From assembly GCF_013368755.1 (NCBI RefSeq), contig NC_049561.1, positions 2,294,001 through 2,358,000 on the forward strand: a stretch of DNA of 64,000 bases. Direction: 5' to 3'. The stretch is from Talaromyces rugulosus (Eukaryota > Ascomycota > Eurotiomycetes > Eurotiales > Trichocomaceae). Under the pieces are notes generated by a model. That model made no database searches. It saw only the letters and a program-made list of their open reading frames with translations, and was not told the DNA's origin. A program made the position numbers and the translations under genes. Shown here piece after piece: positions 45,605 to 58,031 of the stretch (positions are counted from its first letter, which is position 1; each line of letters begins with the position of its first letter).

Positions 45605-46412
45605 TCATTTCACATCAGAGCCCGGCTTGGCCCCGGTCATCATGTAACGAAAGACATCGGTGAGTGGCATGGCCGGCGAAAAAGCGCCTGGAGCTCGGTG
45701 CTTCTCGCTCGTAATATCAAACTCAACGCCCGACGATCCCGGCCGGCGATGAACCCCGACTATCTCCATCTTGTCTTCGGCAGCCTCGTCTTCGTCTTCT
45801 TCTTCCTCGTCGGACTCTTCGCTCTCGTCGTCGTCGTCCAGTTGCCGGCTCAAGCCAGTTATGACGTTTTGGATGCCCGTTTCTCGCTCTTCAAGAGTGT
45901 AATTGCCGCCCCAGTTGCGCCTTCTGGCTTCTTGGTTTGCTTCAATCGGAGCCCATGCCCATAGTTCCTCTAGTTCGGCCTCTGATAGTCCTTTGTTTTC
46001 TTCTGCGGATTTGGTGCCTGCCTTTAACCCCTTTTCAACCCAGTCTTGCACGCGAGGGTCTAGCTTTGTGCGTAGTAGTTGTTCGAGAACGCCCTGTTGA
46101 GTTGTTCCTGGGAAAGACGGCGCGGGATAGGCGACTAGCGATGACAGAAGCTCATGGTGTTCGGAGATTTGGGTGGATATGTTGATGAGGTTGTTTGAGA
46201 TAATACTAGCTTGAGACTGCAGCGAGTTCCTTTATATCTGTTAGCTGATATCCCTAAAAGAGCCCTGGGAGGGCTTCTCGTCCATACCATGAAGGCAGCG
46301 GGTCGCTTTGTTGCAAGCTGCCTGTGAGCGAGCCCAGCGAATGCGTCAGCTGCAGCAGCCGCTGTCGGGTCTGCTCTAGCACTTTGATCTGGCCCTCGTT
46401 GACTGCCGCCAT
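45605..46412 (-). CDS. med8: Mediator complex subunit 8 (Med8)
   Basis: Predicted 249-residue nuclear protein, part of the head module of the RNA polymerase II Mediator. Exons are 46412-46288 and 46229-45605, with a 58 bp intron. The helical N-terminus MAAVNEGQIKVLEQTRQRLLQL, then LGSLTGSLQQSDPLPSW, then ISEHHELLSSLVAYPAP matches the Med8 core. LEQLLRTKLDPRVQDWVEKG follows. The C-terminal third is fungal-specific, with a strongly acidic run (DDDDESEESDEEEEDEDE) and a final TDVFRYMMTG. The acceptor chosen gives SLPSW-NSLQS in phase; upstream AGs break the frame. Divergent from the hydrolase gene at 46665. Confidence 0.9.
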
Positions 46413-46664
46413 TCGAAATGTTTATCGTAGATAAGTAGTGAGGCTGGTTTGTGTTGTTTCGAAGGTGAAAGTTGGACTGAAGCAACAGCGGATTCCAATC
46501 AAGCACGCACGCTGCCGGGAGCTTGTCTTGTGTGCCCCACCGCTTGCGACAAGCTACTCGCGCCATGGCTTTTTCTGTTTCTTTTCTTCTTTTCTTCTAT
46601 TACATTATCTTTTCGGTTTATTAAAATCCAGTAATTCTTTCTCTCCGTTGCAATTACTATCATC
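46413..46664. promoter_or_regulatory. Shared divergent promoter med8 / alpha-beta hydrolase
   Basis: About 250 bp between divergent starts. A long CT-rich tract (46.57-46.62 kb) precedes the hydrolase start, as in many fungal core promoters. Confidence 0.5.
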
Positions 46665-47614
46665 ATGGCCAAACCTACGCACGAGTTTTACATGCCGTCA
46701 GTGTACGATGGTACCCGACTGAGCACCCGTATCTACCGCCCGAGTGAAAGCGACCTACAACAACCTACGATCAAGGGGGCTATTATTGCGCACCCTTACG
46801 CTACACTCGGAGGAAGCAATGACGATCCAGTCGTATGCTCTGCTGCCGCCGAGCTTGTGCGGAAAGGATACGTTGTGTTGACCCTGAACTTTCGGTATGT
46901 CCATATACCACTGTATATCTCCATTGAATTCAAATTAACGTGTCTTACAGCGGCGCAAGTGACTCCGGTGGTCAAACGAGCTGGACTGGGAAACCCGAAC
47001 TGTGTGACTACATCTCTGCCTATGGATTCATACTCAAGTACCTCCAGCTTCTCGCGCCGTCCAAGCCCGTTGAGCTGGTCCTCGGCGGGTATTCTTACGG
47101 ATCGATGATGGTATACCATCAACCCAAAGTGGAGGATGTTGTCAGTCTATTTGCCTCGCCAAAAAGCGGATCTCTTGCAAGTGAACTATTCGCAAAGGCT
47201 AGAGAGCTGCTCCAGGGGGAGAACAAGGACGAAAACAACAACCAAGAAGATACCGAGTCTGAGTTACCGCTGGCAACAATCTCATACCTAATCCTCTCCC
47301 CGGTTCTCTCACTAGCCTCTGGCCTAATCACCCTCTGGTCGAATCTCTCTCGCGTGTCGATTCAGGGCAAGCAATTAACCACACCGCCACCAGAAGAACA
47401 ACTCCCCAAACACCGAACACTGGTTGTATACGGAACCGATGATATGTTTACATCCGTAAAGAGCTTTCAACAGTGGACCGCGAAACTAAGCAATTCCCCA
47501 GACAGTCAGGTCAGAAGCGTCGAAATTCCGTTTGCAGGTCATTTCTGGTTGGAGCAAAACTTTCATGCACAATTACGGAAAACTATTAGCACATGGCTGG
47601 ATGATGCGCAGTGA
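46665..47614 (+). CDS. Alpha/beta-hydrolase family protein
   Basis: Predicted 297-residue soluble hydrolase. Exons are 46665-46894 and 46951-47614. The first exon carries AIIAHPYATLGGSNDDPVV (oxyanion-side HP motif) and ends in LNFR. Splicing restores LNFRGASDSGG, the hallmark of this family. The nucleophile elbow is GGYSYGS, the acidic residue lies in YGTDDMF and the histidine in AGHFW. A helical lid-like insertion (about residues 145-215) is polar and Asn/Glu-rich. No signal peptide, so probably cytosolic. Similar fungal proteins are annotated only as alpha/beta hydrolases or dienelactone-hydrolase-like; substrate unknown. Confidence 0.9.
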
Positions 47615-50103
47615 TATTGTGATTGATTGAAAGAAAGAAAGAGATATCAACTAGCTTCAATCTTGGTTGTTCGTCTTCTCCTGTGACAGTGTCCACCACT
47701 GGCTACAGGATCGGCTGTCTTGGGCTATCACGTCGGCTGTAATGTTGAAGCATTGTACAGTCAAATTAATCCAGACTTGACATGTGCAAGTCCCAGTCTA
47801 CGAACCCGTCGCAACCAGCCGAGCGGTCGAGCAGACAAAACGGCGCATTGCTTCAAGGACTCGTCATTGAAACGGAAGAAACAGCATATCCAACCAAGCG
47901 ATGTATTGCATACAAATAACTTTGAAGCATCCTCACTTTGAATAGATTAATTAGATTCACTTGTTAGCATTGGAAGATCATGGTGATGAATCAATCAACT
48001 TGTTTCCTGTATGCAAGCTTTCCATAATACATGTATTCTTCTTTTCTACATGTAACCGTGGGTCTTTCCTGTCAATTTATCCCAGGCTTTCCCAGTATCT
48101 ACTTTATAAAATGACAGCAACCAGGAATCTATAAGTCTGCCATGAATCATGAACAAGGGCATCATTTGATTCATTATTTTACATAAATAGATGTGGTTTG
48201 AAGGGATGTACTATACATGGGAACTTTCAAAAGCAGTGAAACAGGTTTCCAACAGCGTACTAAGGAATTAGATGATGGGGATTCTATTACAGTTGCCGGG
48301 GGAAGGTGAAAGAAACTGTCCGGGCACTCGTTGTATGGCTCTGCGAATGGAGAGACAGCGAGACTATAGAGGCTCCCGCAGAATGTTCAGGAGTTATGTG
48401 AGGTTGCTCAATTCGACAAGTCATCGTAGTTGGGATCGCGTCTGGGGATTCTCAATAGGCGTGTCGTAGGCTATTTCTCTGTTGGTAGTGCTGTTTTCCG
48501 CTTCCCAGAGCGTCCTCGTCAAGTGGGCGTCTGTCGAATTTCAGTGAAGCATATCGTCCCCATATTCCGCTAAGTTTTGCTCAATTGAACATGTATATGA
48601 TCTTGTCGTTACTCAATCATAGAGTCAAAATCTAGCCTGGTTTCGGGTGGCCTCTCCAAGCTTGGATCGCTTCGCTGCACTTTTTCATGTTGCTATTCGT
48701 GTTGTCTAGCTTTACATCTCGCCCTATGTAGTCCTAGTTCCGTTTTTGCGTGAGAGATCCTGTCACTTGGAAACATATCGACTAATCGTATTGTCGATAT
48801 TGAATTGTGCGTGAGCCTTTTTTTCGAGATCTCTTTTGAGATTTATCAAAGGTGTCAGCGCCCGTGCCTCGAATGTTCCATAAGTATTTTCGAAGCCGTC
48901 GAGTCCTTAAATGCATGGTGTCCGTTGGGTAGTTATATTGTCCCCAGTTCATCAGAGCCAGTGTAATTGCTGAAGATATCAGAACGATAAGGAATATCCT
49001 TGCTCAAAATTTCACCATATCTTCTCTCGCCTCAGGTCCATGAGTTATCCCAGACTTCGGCCTATGCCATCACTCCCTTGCTGGACTCTCGACGTACTAT
49101 GCCCAGAATTCTTGGTTGCACGCCTTACAGTGTCTTTGGGGGCATAAGTCGACTTGGTAAGAACGAGTCCAAGGAATTATCCACATTTTAACCACAACTT
49201 TTGGTCGGGTTTTCCCTTTCTCTTCCCTCTTTCGCAACCCTGTGCTTCTCGTGTTTTGTTGGGACAAGATACCTTTGGTTCTCGAGATGAACTCATTGAA
49301 ACGTGAACTGGTATTTCAGAGAACATTTTCTCCTTCTGATTTGGATTCAGTATCCCATTATAATTTTGTATGGACTTGTAGTCGACGGTATTGTGATCGT
49401 GATTATATTTTTGGCCCAGTATGTGAAACGGCTCGCTCTCGAGGGATACAAGCTAAAACTTCCTCCACTCTTCTGCAGTTGGACTAGCCGTTTGTACAGC
49501 TTCCAAGTGTTGAGAAGACAACATCGTTTGGAAAGAGCCATCAGGGTATTGTTCCGCTCTCATTGTTTTTCATAATCCGGTTGTTGAAATTTCGCCCTTA
49601 TGAAGCCAACTTCTCCGACAAAGTTCTCTTTAGTACATGTATAGGATTGTGGGTATTTTTCGAGAATCCGCAGCATGTCCACCAGGTCTCCAGGACTCCT
49701 TGGTAAGCACGTACCAGCTTGAGCCGAATATTGGTGGTTGGTTGAGTGAGTCAGGCTAGACCCATCAAGAGTTCGACGATCATCGTGATTTTCCCTATGG
49801 TTTCGTGGAACAGTGCGACCAACAAACATACGACTTGTACACAATTAGTAACGACTCTGAAAAAAAAGTACGTATGGAAGGTGGAACAACATACTGCTCG
49901 TTTCAATCTCGAAGATTGATCGCCCTTGGCATGTGGCAACCAACTCTTCGACGCTTTCCCACCATCGGCATTTCTTGCGAAGGTATCCAAACGTTCACTC
50001 CGAGATAAAACACGCCAGCCACCAACGGAAGGATATTTTATACAATATATCCAACACACGAGTCCCTGCTGTTTTGTTCCGTAGAGTTGTCTTTGGGCCA
50101 CTT

Positions 50104-50430
50104 TCAAGACTCACGAGGAAGTACCAAGTCACCCAAAACAACATACCGTGTCGGCCCCATAGGCACGAACCCATTTCTCTGCATGTCCATGTGTCTAGCC
50201 TCGTCATAAATATCCTTTTCCTCGGTACAAAGAGGCCGTTTGATGCTAACCTTGTAGGATTCTAATAAGGAGACTGCTGATATCCTCAAAAGTAGGTCGA
50301 ACCTCTGATGAAGGTCCGCACCCTCGCAACATTCCTCGATAGCCATCAGATATTGTCCGAAGTAATATTCGAAAATAACATGTAGACGCTGGCCTCTGAA
50401 TTATCAAAATCCCTTGCACTCAGTGTCATT
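50104..50430 (-). pseudogene. Possible gene remnant, family not recognised
   Basis: A minus-strand frame with protein-like composition reads FEYYFGQYLMAIEECCEGAD, HQRFDLLLRISAVSLLESYK and then EARHMDMQRNGFVPMGPTRY, LGDLVLPRES before a stop. The sequence immediately upstream on the coding strand continues only in another frame (LPQLTKMTKMTLSARDFDN). No start codon context or splice sites complete it. It resembles the end of an uncharacterised fungal protein, but I cannot name it. Confidence 0.35.
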
Positions 50431-50773
50431 TTGGTCATCTTCGTTAACTGCGGTAATCCAAAGCCGCAAGTTCCAATACACAATGAAACGTCGACAAAGG
50501 TACGCGTGCCGACTTGGTAACCCCCATTGAAAGCCGTTACACAAAAACAGCTGAAAGGGAATTACACAGTGGCAGCTTCGCGGTGCGACACATTGACCTT
50601 CTCGTAGTCGTCCTTTCGCTTTCCAGCAACTCTAAAAACTCTCATCTTGTAATCGCTCAATCTCGTCGCGGATTTTCTCGCGGATAGAATAGTCATTATC
50701 TGCGGCATTTTCCACGATTACTGCAGGCTATATTCAAAGTTAGCAGGGTATAGGCAAAAGTTTTTCCCATAGT

Positions 50774-50834
50774 ACCAAAAGGGACCCCTTGGTGGGGATT
50801 TCTTGGTAACAGTCATATATACCGGTTGTGACTC
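50774..50834. repeat. Hairpin-containing dispersed repeat, copy 2
   Basis: ACCAAAAGGGACCCCTTGG, then TGGGGATT, AGTCATAT and ACCGGTTG match, in order and orientation, the element at 8165-8224, 42.6 kb away. Confidence 0.6.
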
Positions 50835-53800
50835 TCTGTCACTTTCAGTTCTATTCCAGTAAACTCCTTGCCAGTTTGTACTTCTAGAGGCAGGATGCTT
50901 ATCGAAGACATGTCGACAGCGGCCTTCGATGTCGAAAACCGGAGAGTATCCAACCTTGAACAGGACCTATCCAATCTTTACTTCCAAACAGACACTCGTA
51001 CATCACACCACACCAAGAAAAAGGTCCAACCAGACATGTAACCCCTTGGGCAACAGAAGCATGAAGCCCAGCAAAGGTAAATTGGACGGTGGAGCAGGAG
51101 ACGCAGGCAGCGCCGGGGCGCCCCCGGGGGCAATTTCTCTATGATTTTTAATAAGATCCCCAGTTTCATGGGAAAGCTCTTGTTTATTGTTGACCTCAGG
51201 ATCGCCAGGCGGCACAAACGGATCTCATAAGAGAACCACTGGGTCACGTATGTGACTACTCTACCTGATCACCTATAAGATATCAATCAGAATGTATACC
51301 AAGGAGACCGGCAGGGAGATAGATACGTACTGGGTTGATTGCCGTTGGAAGGACCGAAAAAGGTGACATCAGTGAGAAGTTATATAGAAGGTCGAGTTAA
51401 GGCTTGCAATAAAAATTCCAAACCATCTCGGACAAGAAACAGACCTGGTATCACGATCTAGGCACTAAAGGCTTTCGGGGTAAGTCGTCCATATTATCAT
51501 TGCTGGATGACGTGAACAGCACCTGGTAGTGACGAACATCACGTAACAAAGGAAGAGTGATCTCATCGCACTCGTCAGAAACGCCTCATATGCCCCTGTT
51601 GGCCAATGGACGAGGCCGATGCCGATGCCAATAGGGAAGATTCGCAACACATAAACGGGTATCCAGTGAACATGGATCATGGTGAAAATGGAGGGACCGG
51701 AGCTTTACTGGCTTGCCCAAGGAAGACCGGAATTTATAGCGGACGAGGGAGATGACAAGAAATATGAAGTAGAACGCATAGTCAACGAGAGAATGGTATG
51801 TCGAGGTAGGAAGGCGACACCGATAAAAGACTTTCGTTTTCTGTGAACGTATGCCCAATCCCTAAAGGCTTCGGTATAGGCGTTCTCAAAGTATTCCATG
51901 CAAGGGTGGTGAATTAAGCTGCAGTCTCTCACAAGTCGTTCTCACTGTAGACTGTGGTGGTTTGAATGGGAATATGCATTCGCATCAGGTATTGGACGTG
52001 TTCGGTGCGTGATCAGGCACCATGTTCTGCTGCAGCACCGAGCATATATCAACCAGCGAAAGAGTACAAATATTGGATTCAAGAAGGCACCTGAAATACC
52101 ACGAGGAAATGGGCATGGCCTTGCAGCAACTACTGCCTAAATGGTTTCTTAGCGAACCCTCTTCCACTTTTCAATAATTCTAGTCGATAGTCGCCTTGTG
52201 TGTAGCGACTGAATGAAACAACTAGTGGCAATCTTTGGAATCATTTAAACAGTCTGCTCTTTCCATTGAGTGGTGGTGTATTGTCAACTGAGGATTTGTG
52301 GGTAGCGCCTCGCCTCATCCATCGCTAACCTGCCGCTGGGTCTTTGAGAGTATCCTTGTTATCATTCAATCCTGGTCAACATAATCGCTCCCTTTTTCAT
52401 GCATTGAGATAGGCATTAGACATCGTGTAGCCTCTAGAAAGACCAGGTTATAACAAGACAAGGAGCAATCTTTGTCTTGTAATGACCACAGTCTACGTAG
52501 ACGTAGGGAAATTTTGATCCTGAAACCTTTCTGATGAATGGCTGTGTTATCTGTCGTTGGCGTCATCGTACTATCAAGTGCTCGAGAACATAAGTACTGA
52601 GCTAGTAACAGTAGACATCAAGATCAGCACGACTTGAGAAATTCTAGGTAAATGGCGGTCGAGAAAGGAGAATCAGTTCTATCGCGGACATTTCTCCAAT
52701 ACCGTCAACTTGGGTGTCTCTGTTGGTTCGGCATACTTCTTCAAGCCAAATATCCCATATTCCCAAATGTTTTCGCCTGTGAATTTGGCACGCCTGCTCC
52801 AAGAATAGTCATTCTGAGCATGAGAAAATGTTTGTATTTCATTTTCCTTCTTCGTTTCAAATTTTGAGAAGAGAGTTCAATGTTGCTATCACTGCAGCTC
52901 GGTCGAATGGTTTCATTTTCTGGATGGTGATTAGAAATACCAGTAGTGAATGTCCAGTATCGCCCCTTTTCAATTCGGAGGTGGTGGAAGTCGGTATCGT
53001 CGATTGTTTTTTAAATATCCCATCGGGTAGTCGGTTCCAGATATTGGCCTGGACCGATAGGACATTGACATGGTAGTCTTCAAGCATCAACATCAGCAAG
53101 AGCACCTTAGGTTGCCATGTGAGAAATATTTGATTCAGACTTCGACCAATATGCGAATGCATCATCCAAGATGGTTCTCTCCAATCTCTAGCAAGTCGAA
53201 CTTTGGGATATTGCTTCAGGTGAAAAGACTGGGAAGAAACACAAGACCATTCCTTGTTGATTTTGGCTTGTGCCTCATCCCGAAAAGTAAGTTTCGTATA
53301 GACGCAAATTGTTTCGATTTTCTGAGATGTATGAACCGCAGAGGCCGTTCCTCTCATTCGGCGAGGCTTCAATATAATGCTTAAGCCTGTGCAGCATGCG
53401 ATTCATAACCAGGAGCTTGTTGATAGATTCGGCGCGTCACTTTCCGTCCCTTTGTACGGCAAACCCACGGTCCTGATAGAGGGCGTTAAACTGCAGAAAT
53501 ATGGAGGTCGTAGACTCGTGTCTTGCAGTGGTGATATCTCGAGTTCCATTGTGAACTCCTGTCGAACACTTCTCAGGAGGATCGTGTATGACGGGTCTGC
53601 CCGATTGCTCAGGCATGGCTCCGCCAACATGATATCAGAATTTGACCCTTCTGTTGGAGAAAAATAATACCCTCTTCTCAGCTATTACTCCAAGCCAACT
53701 AGCAAAGGCCTGGAACACCCCGTGTTCCTTGCCGGAAATAACGAAAGATAGTGTCTTCCAGATGTCCAAGGCATTGAAGGGATACGATTCGGGTGACCTG

Positions 53801-55941
53801 GCCATTGCCGCCCCTCGGAGGTATATGTTGTCATCTGGAGCAAGGTCGCAAAAGTCCCCGCCCCACAACGTGTAAAGAAAATATTGCCAGGCGGCCACAG
53901 GATATTGTTCTGTTCATGATAAACTCTATCATCGTGCGCAGCTAGGAACGGCTCCTGATCGACATGGTAACACCGGATCGCGCTCATACATGCAATCGGA
54001 CTCGCCAAAATCAACACCTGGATACATATGCTTCCAGATTTTGTGGTAATCTCCTCCTGACAAAGGAAAGGTCCTCAGGGAGAAGACAGTGCCAAAAGTA
54101 TTCCTTGTAATGCTAACCCCATTTCCCTTATTGTAGAATACGTTCACATCGATACATGAAGCGACCAGAGATGTGGCAGAAAGAAATTTGTCGTCATGTT
54201 GTTTTGTCTGACAAACAAAGTTTGTTTAACTCTCGCCGTATCGAATAGAAACCCGGAATAGAAGCCCGGAAAGGTCCTCACGAGCAGGAGAAGTAGTTTG
54301 CTTCACTTCACCGCGTTACTCGTCGACTAAAAAATGGATGCAACTAATATGTTCCTGGAAGCTAATTAGCATCTCAACTCATTCCATGCTTAGATTCATA
54401 CTTACATTGTCCTTCTGAGACGACAACCACATTCGGTAGCGTTTCAGCGTACCCTAGTATAGTAGGTACCGGCGTCCACGTACGCAAGGAGTCCGGCCGG
54501 CCCATATACCATGTACCCAATATGTTCGCTGCGTCAAAAGGATCGGACGGTAGAAGGGTCGGTATGTCACAGTCATTCTCTACGGCTTTGGTGGCAAGTT
54601 GCTTGAGCGCTGGGTTGATATCGTGTGCAGTAGAGGCATGGATATCACCTTTTGTGCAACCTGTTGTCAAGGCCAAATATGACTAGAAATAGAAGTAGAA
54701 AAATGCAAAGAGCAGCAGTATGGCGTTCTCACAGTGAGTTTACAGAAGAGAGGAAGAAACAGTCTATATAGCCCGAGGGTGGCAAAAAAAAAGAGCGGTG
54801 TATATCTACTTAACAGTCCCTAATGAGACATAGGTCCTATCCAATAGCCTACTTATACTAGACACCAGGCCCACACATCCTGTCGGAGGATGCGATGCAC
54901 TGGGCGTGCTAGCGGAGCTTATCCCTGCGGTTTGCGCGAAGAGCAACCATATTTGGTTCCGCCTACATAATTACGGTTCTCGGGGATAATCCCGTCAAGG
55001 AACCGGAAGGTTAAAAAGGGAGTAAAAAGTGGTACACCGCTGGTCGCCGATGGCAGAGAGGGATTTGTTGATTTGTTGGGAATGAGGATGCAGCAACCAA
55101 CTCACCGGGAGAGGTCCTCCGGTCAACGTCTGCTGCATGAGTGGTAGAAAATGGAAATGAGACAAACGGACAAATTCAAGAAATCAAATTTTTGGGATCA
55201 ATAGACAAAGAATTAGTCTCTCGGCTCCCTACAGGTCGATGATACCCGGAACAGGGGTGGTTGGTTGCCCGACGGGGATGCTGATGCGGAGCTGCGGTGG
55301 AACTGGGGTTGTCGTAGAGAGGTGGGTACCAACAGTTATGATTAATATTAGAGTTAGAGACTATTGTATTTTGTCATGCAGCTGGGGAGGAGATTCATCC
55401 ATGTTATTCCGTATTCGGTCTTCAAGTGGCCGAAGCAAACGAGCGTTTGTGTGACCGTGGCCGAATAGGCAAACTGCATGTTTAGTTGTTTTTTCCTTGA
55501 ATATCTTCCCTGGTAGATAATTAGTACATTGCGCATGCACTTGAATTGCTTTTTAATTTACAAATGTCACGCTATCGCAGGCTAAATTTCCAATTGGTCT
55601 GTTTTCACCTGTCGTTGACGTTGAACTAGGGCAAGCGAGAGATTTCTTGGCGAATTACCAGAGTTGGACATGGCATTTGCGCATGGTATCTTTCAGAAAT
55701 ACCATCGATACCGTTAATACACAAGAAATAAGCGCCGCTCTTAATTTTATTTTATTTTCATTGGTAGCAAACTGTGATAAGTCCTACAATGACTTCAAAT
55801 GCAATCAGCCTAGGCTTTGTCTGTCACTTGACTGGTGTTAGATATGAAAAAAGAAAACTCATGAAAGCATGAATTTTGAGGAAAAGAATGAAACGAGTAC
55901 ATCGATTGTTCTTTATTGTACACAAGATCTTTATCAATTTA

Positions 55942-56806
55942 TCACTCAAACATAAACAGAGACGCATCTTTCCCTTCGCTTTCGTACGCTTCAAATTCTT
56001 CACGCCCCTCCAAATAGTCATCCATCATCGGCCCAGCCTCCCCCATCAGCTCAAAAAATGCCTGTTCAGCCCATGTTTCATCAGTGGACGTTTGCATACA
56101 CATCTTTTGCATACAAAACCTACGCAGCGGATCGTTCTTCTCACTCGTGTCGTCGTAGATCGACCGGATTTGGTCCGATGTGACGGGCGTGGCGGGATTT
56201 TCGCGGAAGTAATCATGAACTTTGCCGAGGATGTATTTCTTGAAGCGTGAAGCTTGGAGTTTGTCGCCTAATGTGTAACAATGGAATAGGCGAGAGGCGT
56301 GGAGGGGGTCATTGTTTGCCTTTGTCGAATCGGTTCCACTTCCGTGTCTGAAATGCACCCATTGTGTAAACGTGTCAAAGGCAATCTCGTCAACATCTGG
56401 TAGTCGAAGTTCTGGTGTCGGTTGCCCGAAAGGAATATCTATTAGCAGACTGCGGAAATGTAATGAATGGTGCTGAAGACAAAGGCTATTTAGATGATAC
56501 GGGTTCTTACGGTCGCCAACCAGCACAGTGACTGTGGGACTAGAAGCAAGCCTACCACGACGATTAGTCTTTTCTATATCTAATACAACGCCCCATTTTT
56601 CTTCTTTGTACTTACCCCAAAAGCCAGCTCTGACGAGCCTTGCCTCCGTTTTTGAGCAAGCGAGTCAGGTTTTGTCTCACTATCGCATATTGGCTTGCAT
56701 ATGGCTCGATGTCGGTGATATTCAGCTCCTCATACCCAAAATTTAGAATCTTATCCACGACACACTGGATGTCCTGGTCATTCTGTGGATCTAATAGCAA
56801 GCCCAT
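55942..56806 (-). CDS. BTB/POZ-domain protein
   Basis: Predicted 266-residue protein. Exons are 56806-56616 and 56551-55942, with a 64 bp phase-2 intron joining WLLG to LASSPTVTVLVG. The BTB fold begins there: SPTVTVLVGDRKNPYHLNSLCLQHHSLHFRSLL is the usual strand-helix start, followed by LRLPDVDEIAFDTFTQWVHF. The C-terminal part is helical and ends EGKDASLFMFE. The first exon (63 residues, MGLLLDPQNDQDIQCVVDKI) is helical and not part of the BTB fold. No kelch, MATH or zinc-finger partner domain is present. Fungal stand-alone BTB proteins of this size are numerous, and most have no assigned function; roles as Cul3 adaptors are possible. Confidence 0.82.
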
Positions 56807-57377
56807 GTCTTGTAAATGTGGGGGGAGGATCGTAAAACTTCAAGTAAATAATTGTAGTTTGGATGAATAGTGAAGAGAATTTGAGCAATAAACAATAGCA
56901 GGGCGTCGTTGAACCGTCTTATATGTGGCCAGGAAGAAGGTAAATGGCGGTATCAAAGGGCCAAAAAAATGCCGTAAGAAAGGCAACTTTTCAGCAAAAG
57001 ACTTTACAACAAAGCCATTAATTGATAGCCTGTTTCAATCACTATTGAAAGAAGGGAAATATGATCACGTAATTGTAAATAGATTGCTTCAGTAGGCATA
57101 AATATCTGTTCATCCGTATGTCCGTCTTCCCAATGTCCAGCATGGAGACTACCCAGTATTAGATTCCACCACCCGATTCCAATAACTCCAAAGAACTCCA
57201 GTCAAACAAATCGTGCAGGTAAATCCAAAGCAAATGTGTAGTTGCTTCAAGAACAAAAAAAAGGAGAGCCAGTATCTACAATAGAACTGGATATAATGGT
57301 AAATATTCGTGACGCTCAAACCGCCTGAGCCATGCGTTATCTAACTGTCGACTTTTCAAAAGGCCTTTTTTTTTCAA
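56807..57377. other. Intergenic region, BTB gene promoter
   Basis: About 570 bp between two minus-strand genes. AT-rich, nothing recognised beyond the expected leader. Confidence 0.4.
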
Positions 57378-58031
57378 TCAACGACCGTCACGAGACCGTC
57401 TAGGCTGGTGATGAATTGCAGCCGGCACAAATACAGGCGGCGGACGATTTACATGCGCCATTGGAGGAGGCGTGATCGTTGCAGCCGCGACATCGGCGCC
57501 TGTTTGGTGTTGCTCGAATTGTGGGTGGTGAATAGAAGAGATGCTATTTCGATAATGACTTCGGAAAGACGATGCTCGTGATCGAGAGAACATGGACGAC
57601 CCGCACGTGGAATACGGTGGCGGCGGGGTATCTCTTGTTTCGGTGGAAGTATGCCCAAAGCTGCTGGGGAACGAGTAGGCCGACGAGGCATCGTCCATAG
57701 TTGCGGTTGCGGTTACAGTTGCACTGCTGCTTCCGGTGCTATTTGACTGGACTGGCGCTTCAAAGGCTTGTCTGTTCTTCTCGTCGGCGAAACTGAACGA
57801 GCCAGACCTCGTGGGGTGCGGGTTGTTCTCGAGGGTCTTTTCGTGAATGCTCATTGGTCGCGCAGTGTAGAGGGGAAGCGGCACCACAGGGGTATACCCA
57901 ACGTCGACAGAGTCATACCGAGGAGGGTGCTGGCTATCGGACTCCCGAGCAAACCCTGCCCCGGGATCTGAAGCGACTTGGGTAGTGACATGTGCCTCTG
58001 ACGAGTCCAAACAGCCGCAGAGTTCTGGCAT
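57378..58031 (-). CDS. PPxY-motif protein, possible Rsp5/HulA ligase adaptor
   Basis: Intronless 217-residue soluble or lipid-anchored protein without a recognised domain. The N-terminus MPELCGCLDSS has closely spaced cysteines that could be palmitoylated. Two PPxY motifs are present: QHPPRYDS (about 35-42) and TPPPPYST (about 135-142). Such motifs bind WW domains of Nedd4-family ubiquitin ligases (Rsp5 in yeast, HulA in Aspergillus). The remainder is Ser/Thr/Pro-rich and disordered, with VTATATMDDASSAYSF and a Ser/Arg block (SRSRASSFRSHYRNS) likely to be phosphorylated. No arrestin fold or membrane helix is visible. The adaptor role is inferred from motifs alone. Divergent from trm140. Confidence 0.7.
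   Translation of the reverse strand: MPELCGCLDSSEAHVTTQVASDPGAGFARESDSQHPPRYDSVDVGYTPVVPLPLYTARPMSIHEKTLENNPHPTRSGSFSFADEKNRQAFEAPVQSNSTGSSSATVTATATMDDASSAYSFPSSFGHTSTETRDTPPPPYSTCGSSMFSRSRASSFRSHYRNSISSIHHPQFEQHQTGADVAAATITPPPMAHVNRPPPVFVPAAIHHQPRRSRDGR

Larger units (their letters stand above)
47615..55941. other. 8.3 kb region without an intact gene
   Basis: Composition is not extreme, but no strand gives a credible multi-exon gene. Short minus-strand stretches look coding-like: 50430-50104 (YFGQYLMAIEECCEGADLHQ and VPMGPTRYVVLGDLVLPRES) and 54676-54374 (DINPALKQLATKAVENDCDI, then NILGTWYMGRPDSLRTW). I recognise neither family, and frames break around both. A dispersed hairpin repeat copy lies at 50774-50834. 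The likeliest reading is decayed genes and old insertions; a rapidly evolving or heavily spliced gene cannot be excluded. Confidence 0.45.

Noticed and set aside
54374..54676. 100-codon minus-strand frame as a secreted protein gene
   Set aside because: Protein-like composition, but no proper ATG context or signal peptide; splicing at the visible GTAAGT leads directly to stops. Kept only as a note on the gene-poor block.
55229..55536. Possible C-terminal exon (PPQLRISIPVGQPTTPVPG) on the minus strand
   Set aside because: No upstream exon joins it in phase with convincing splice sites, and it is too short to support alone.
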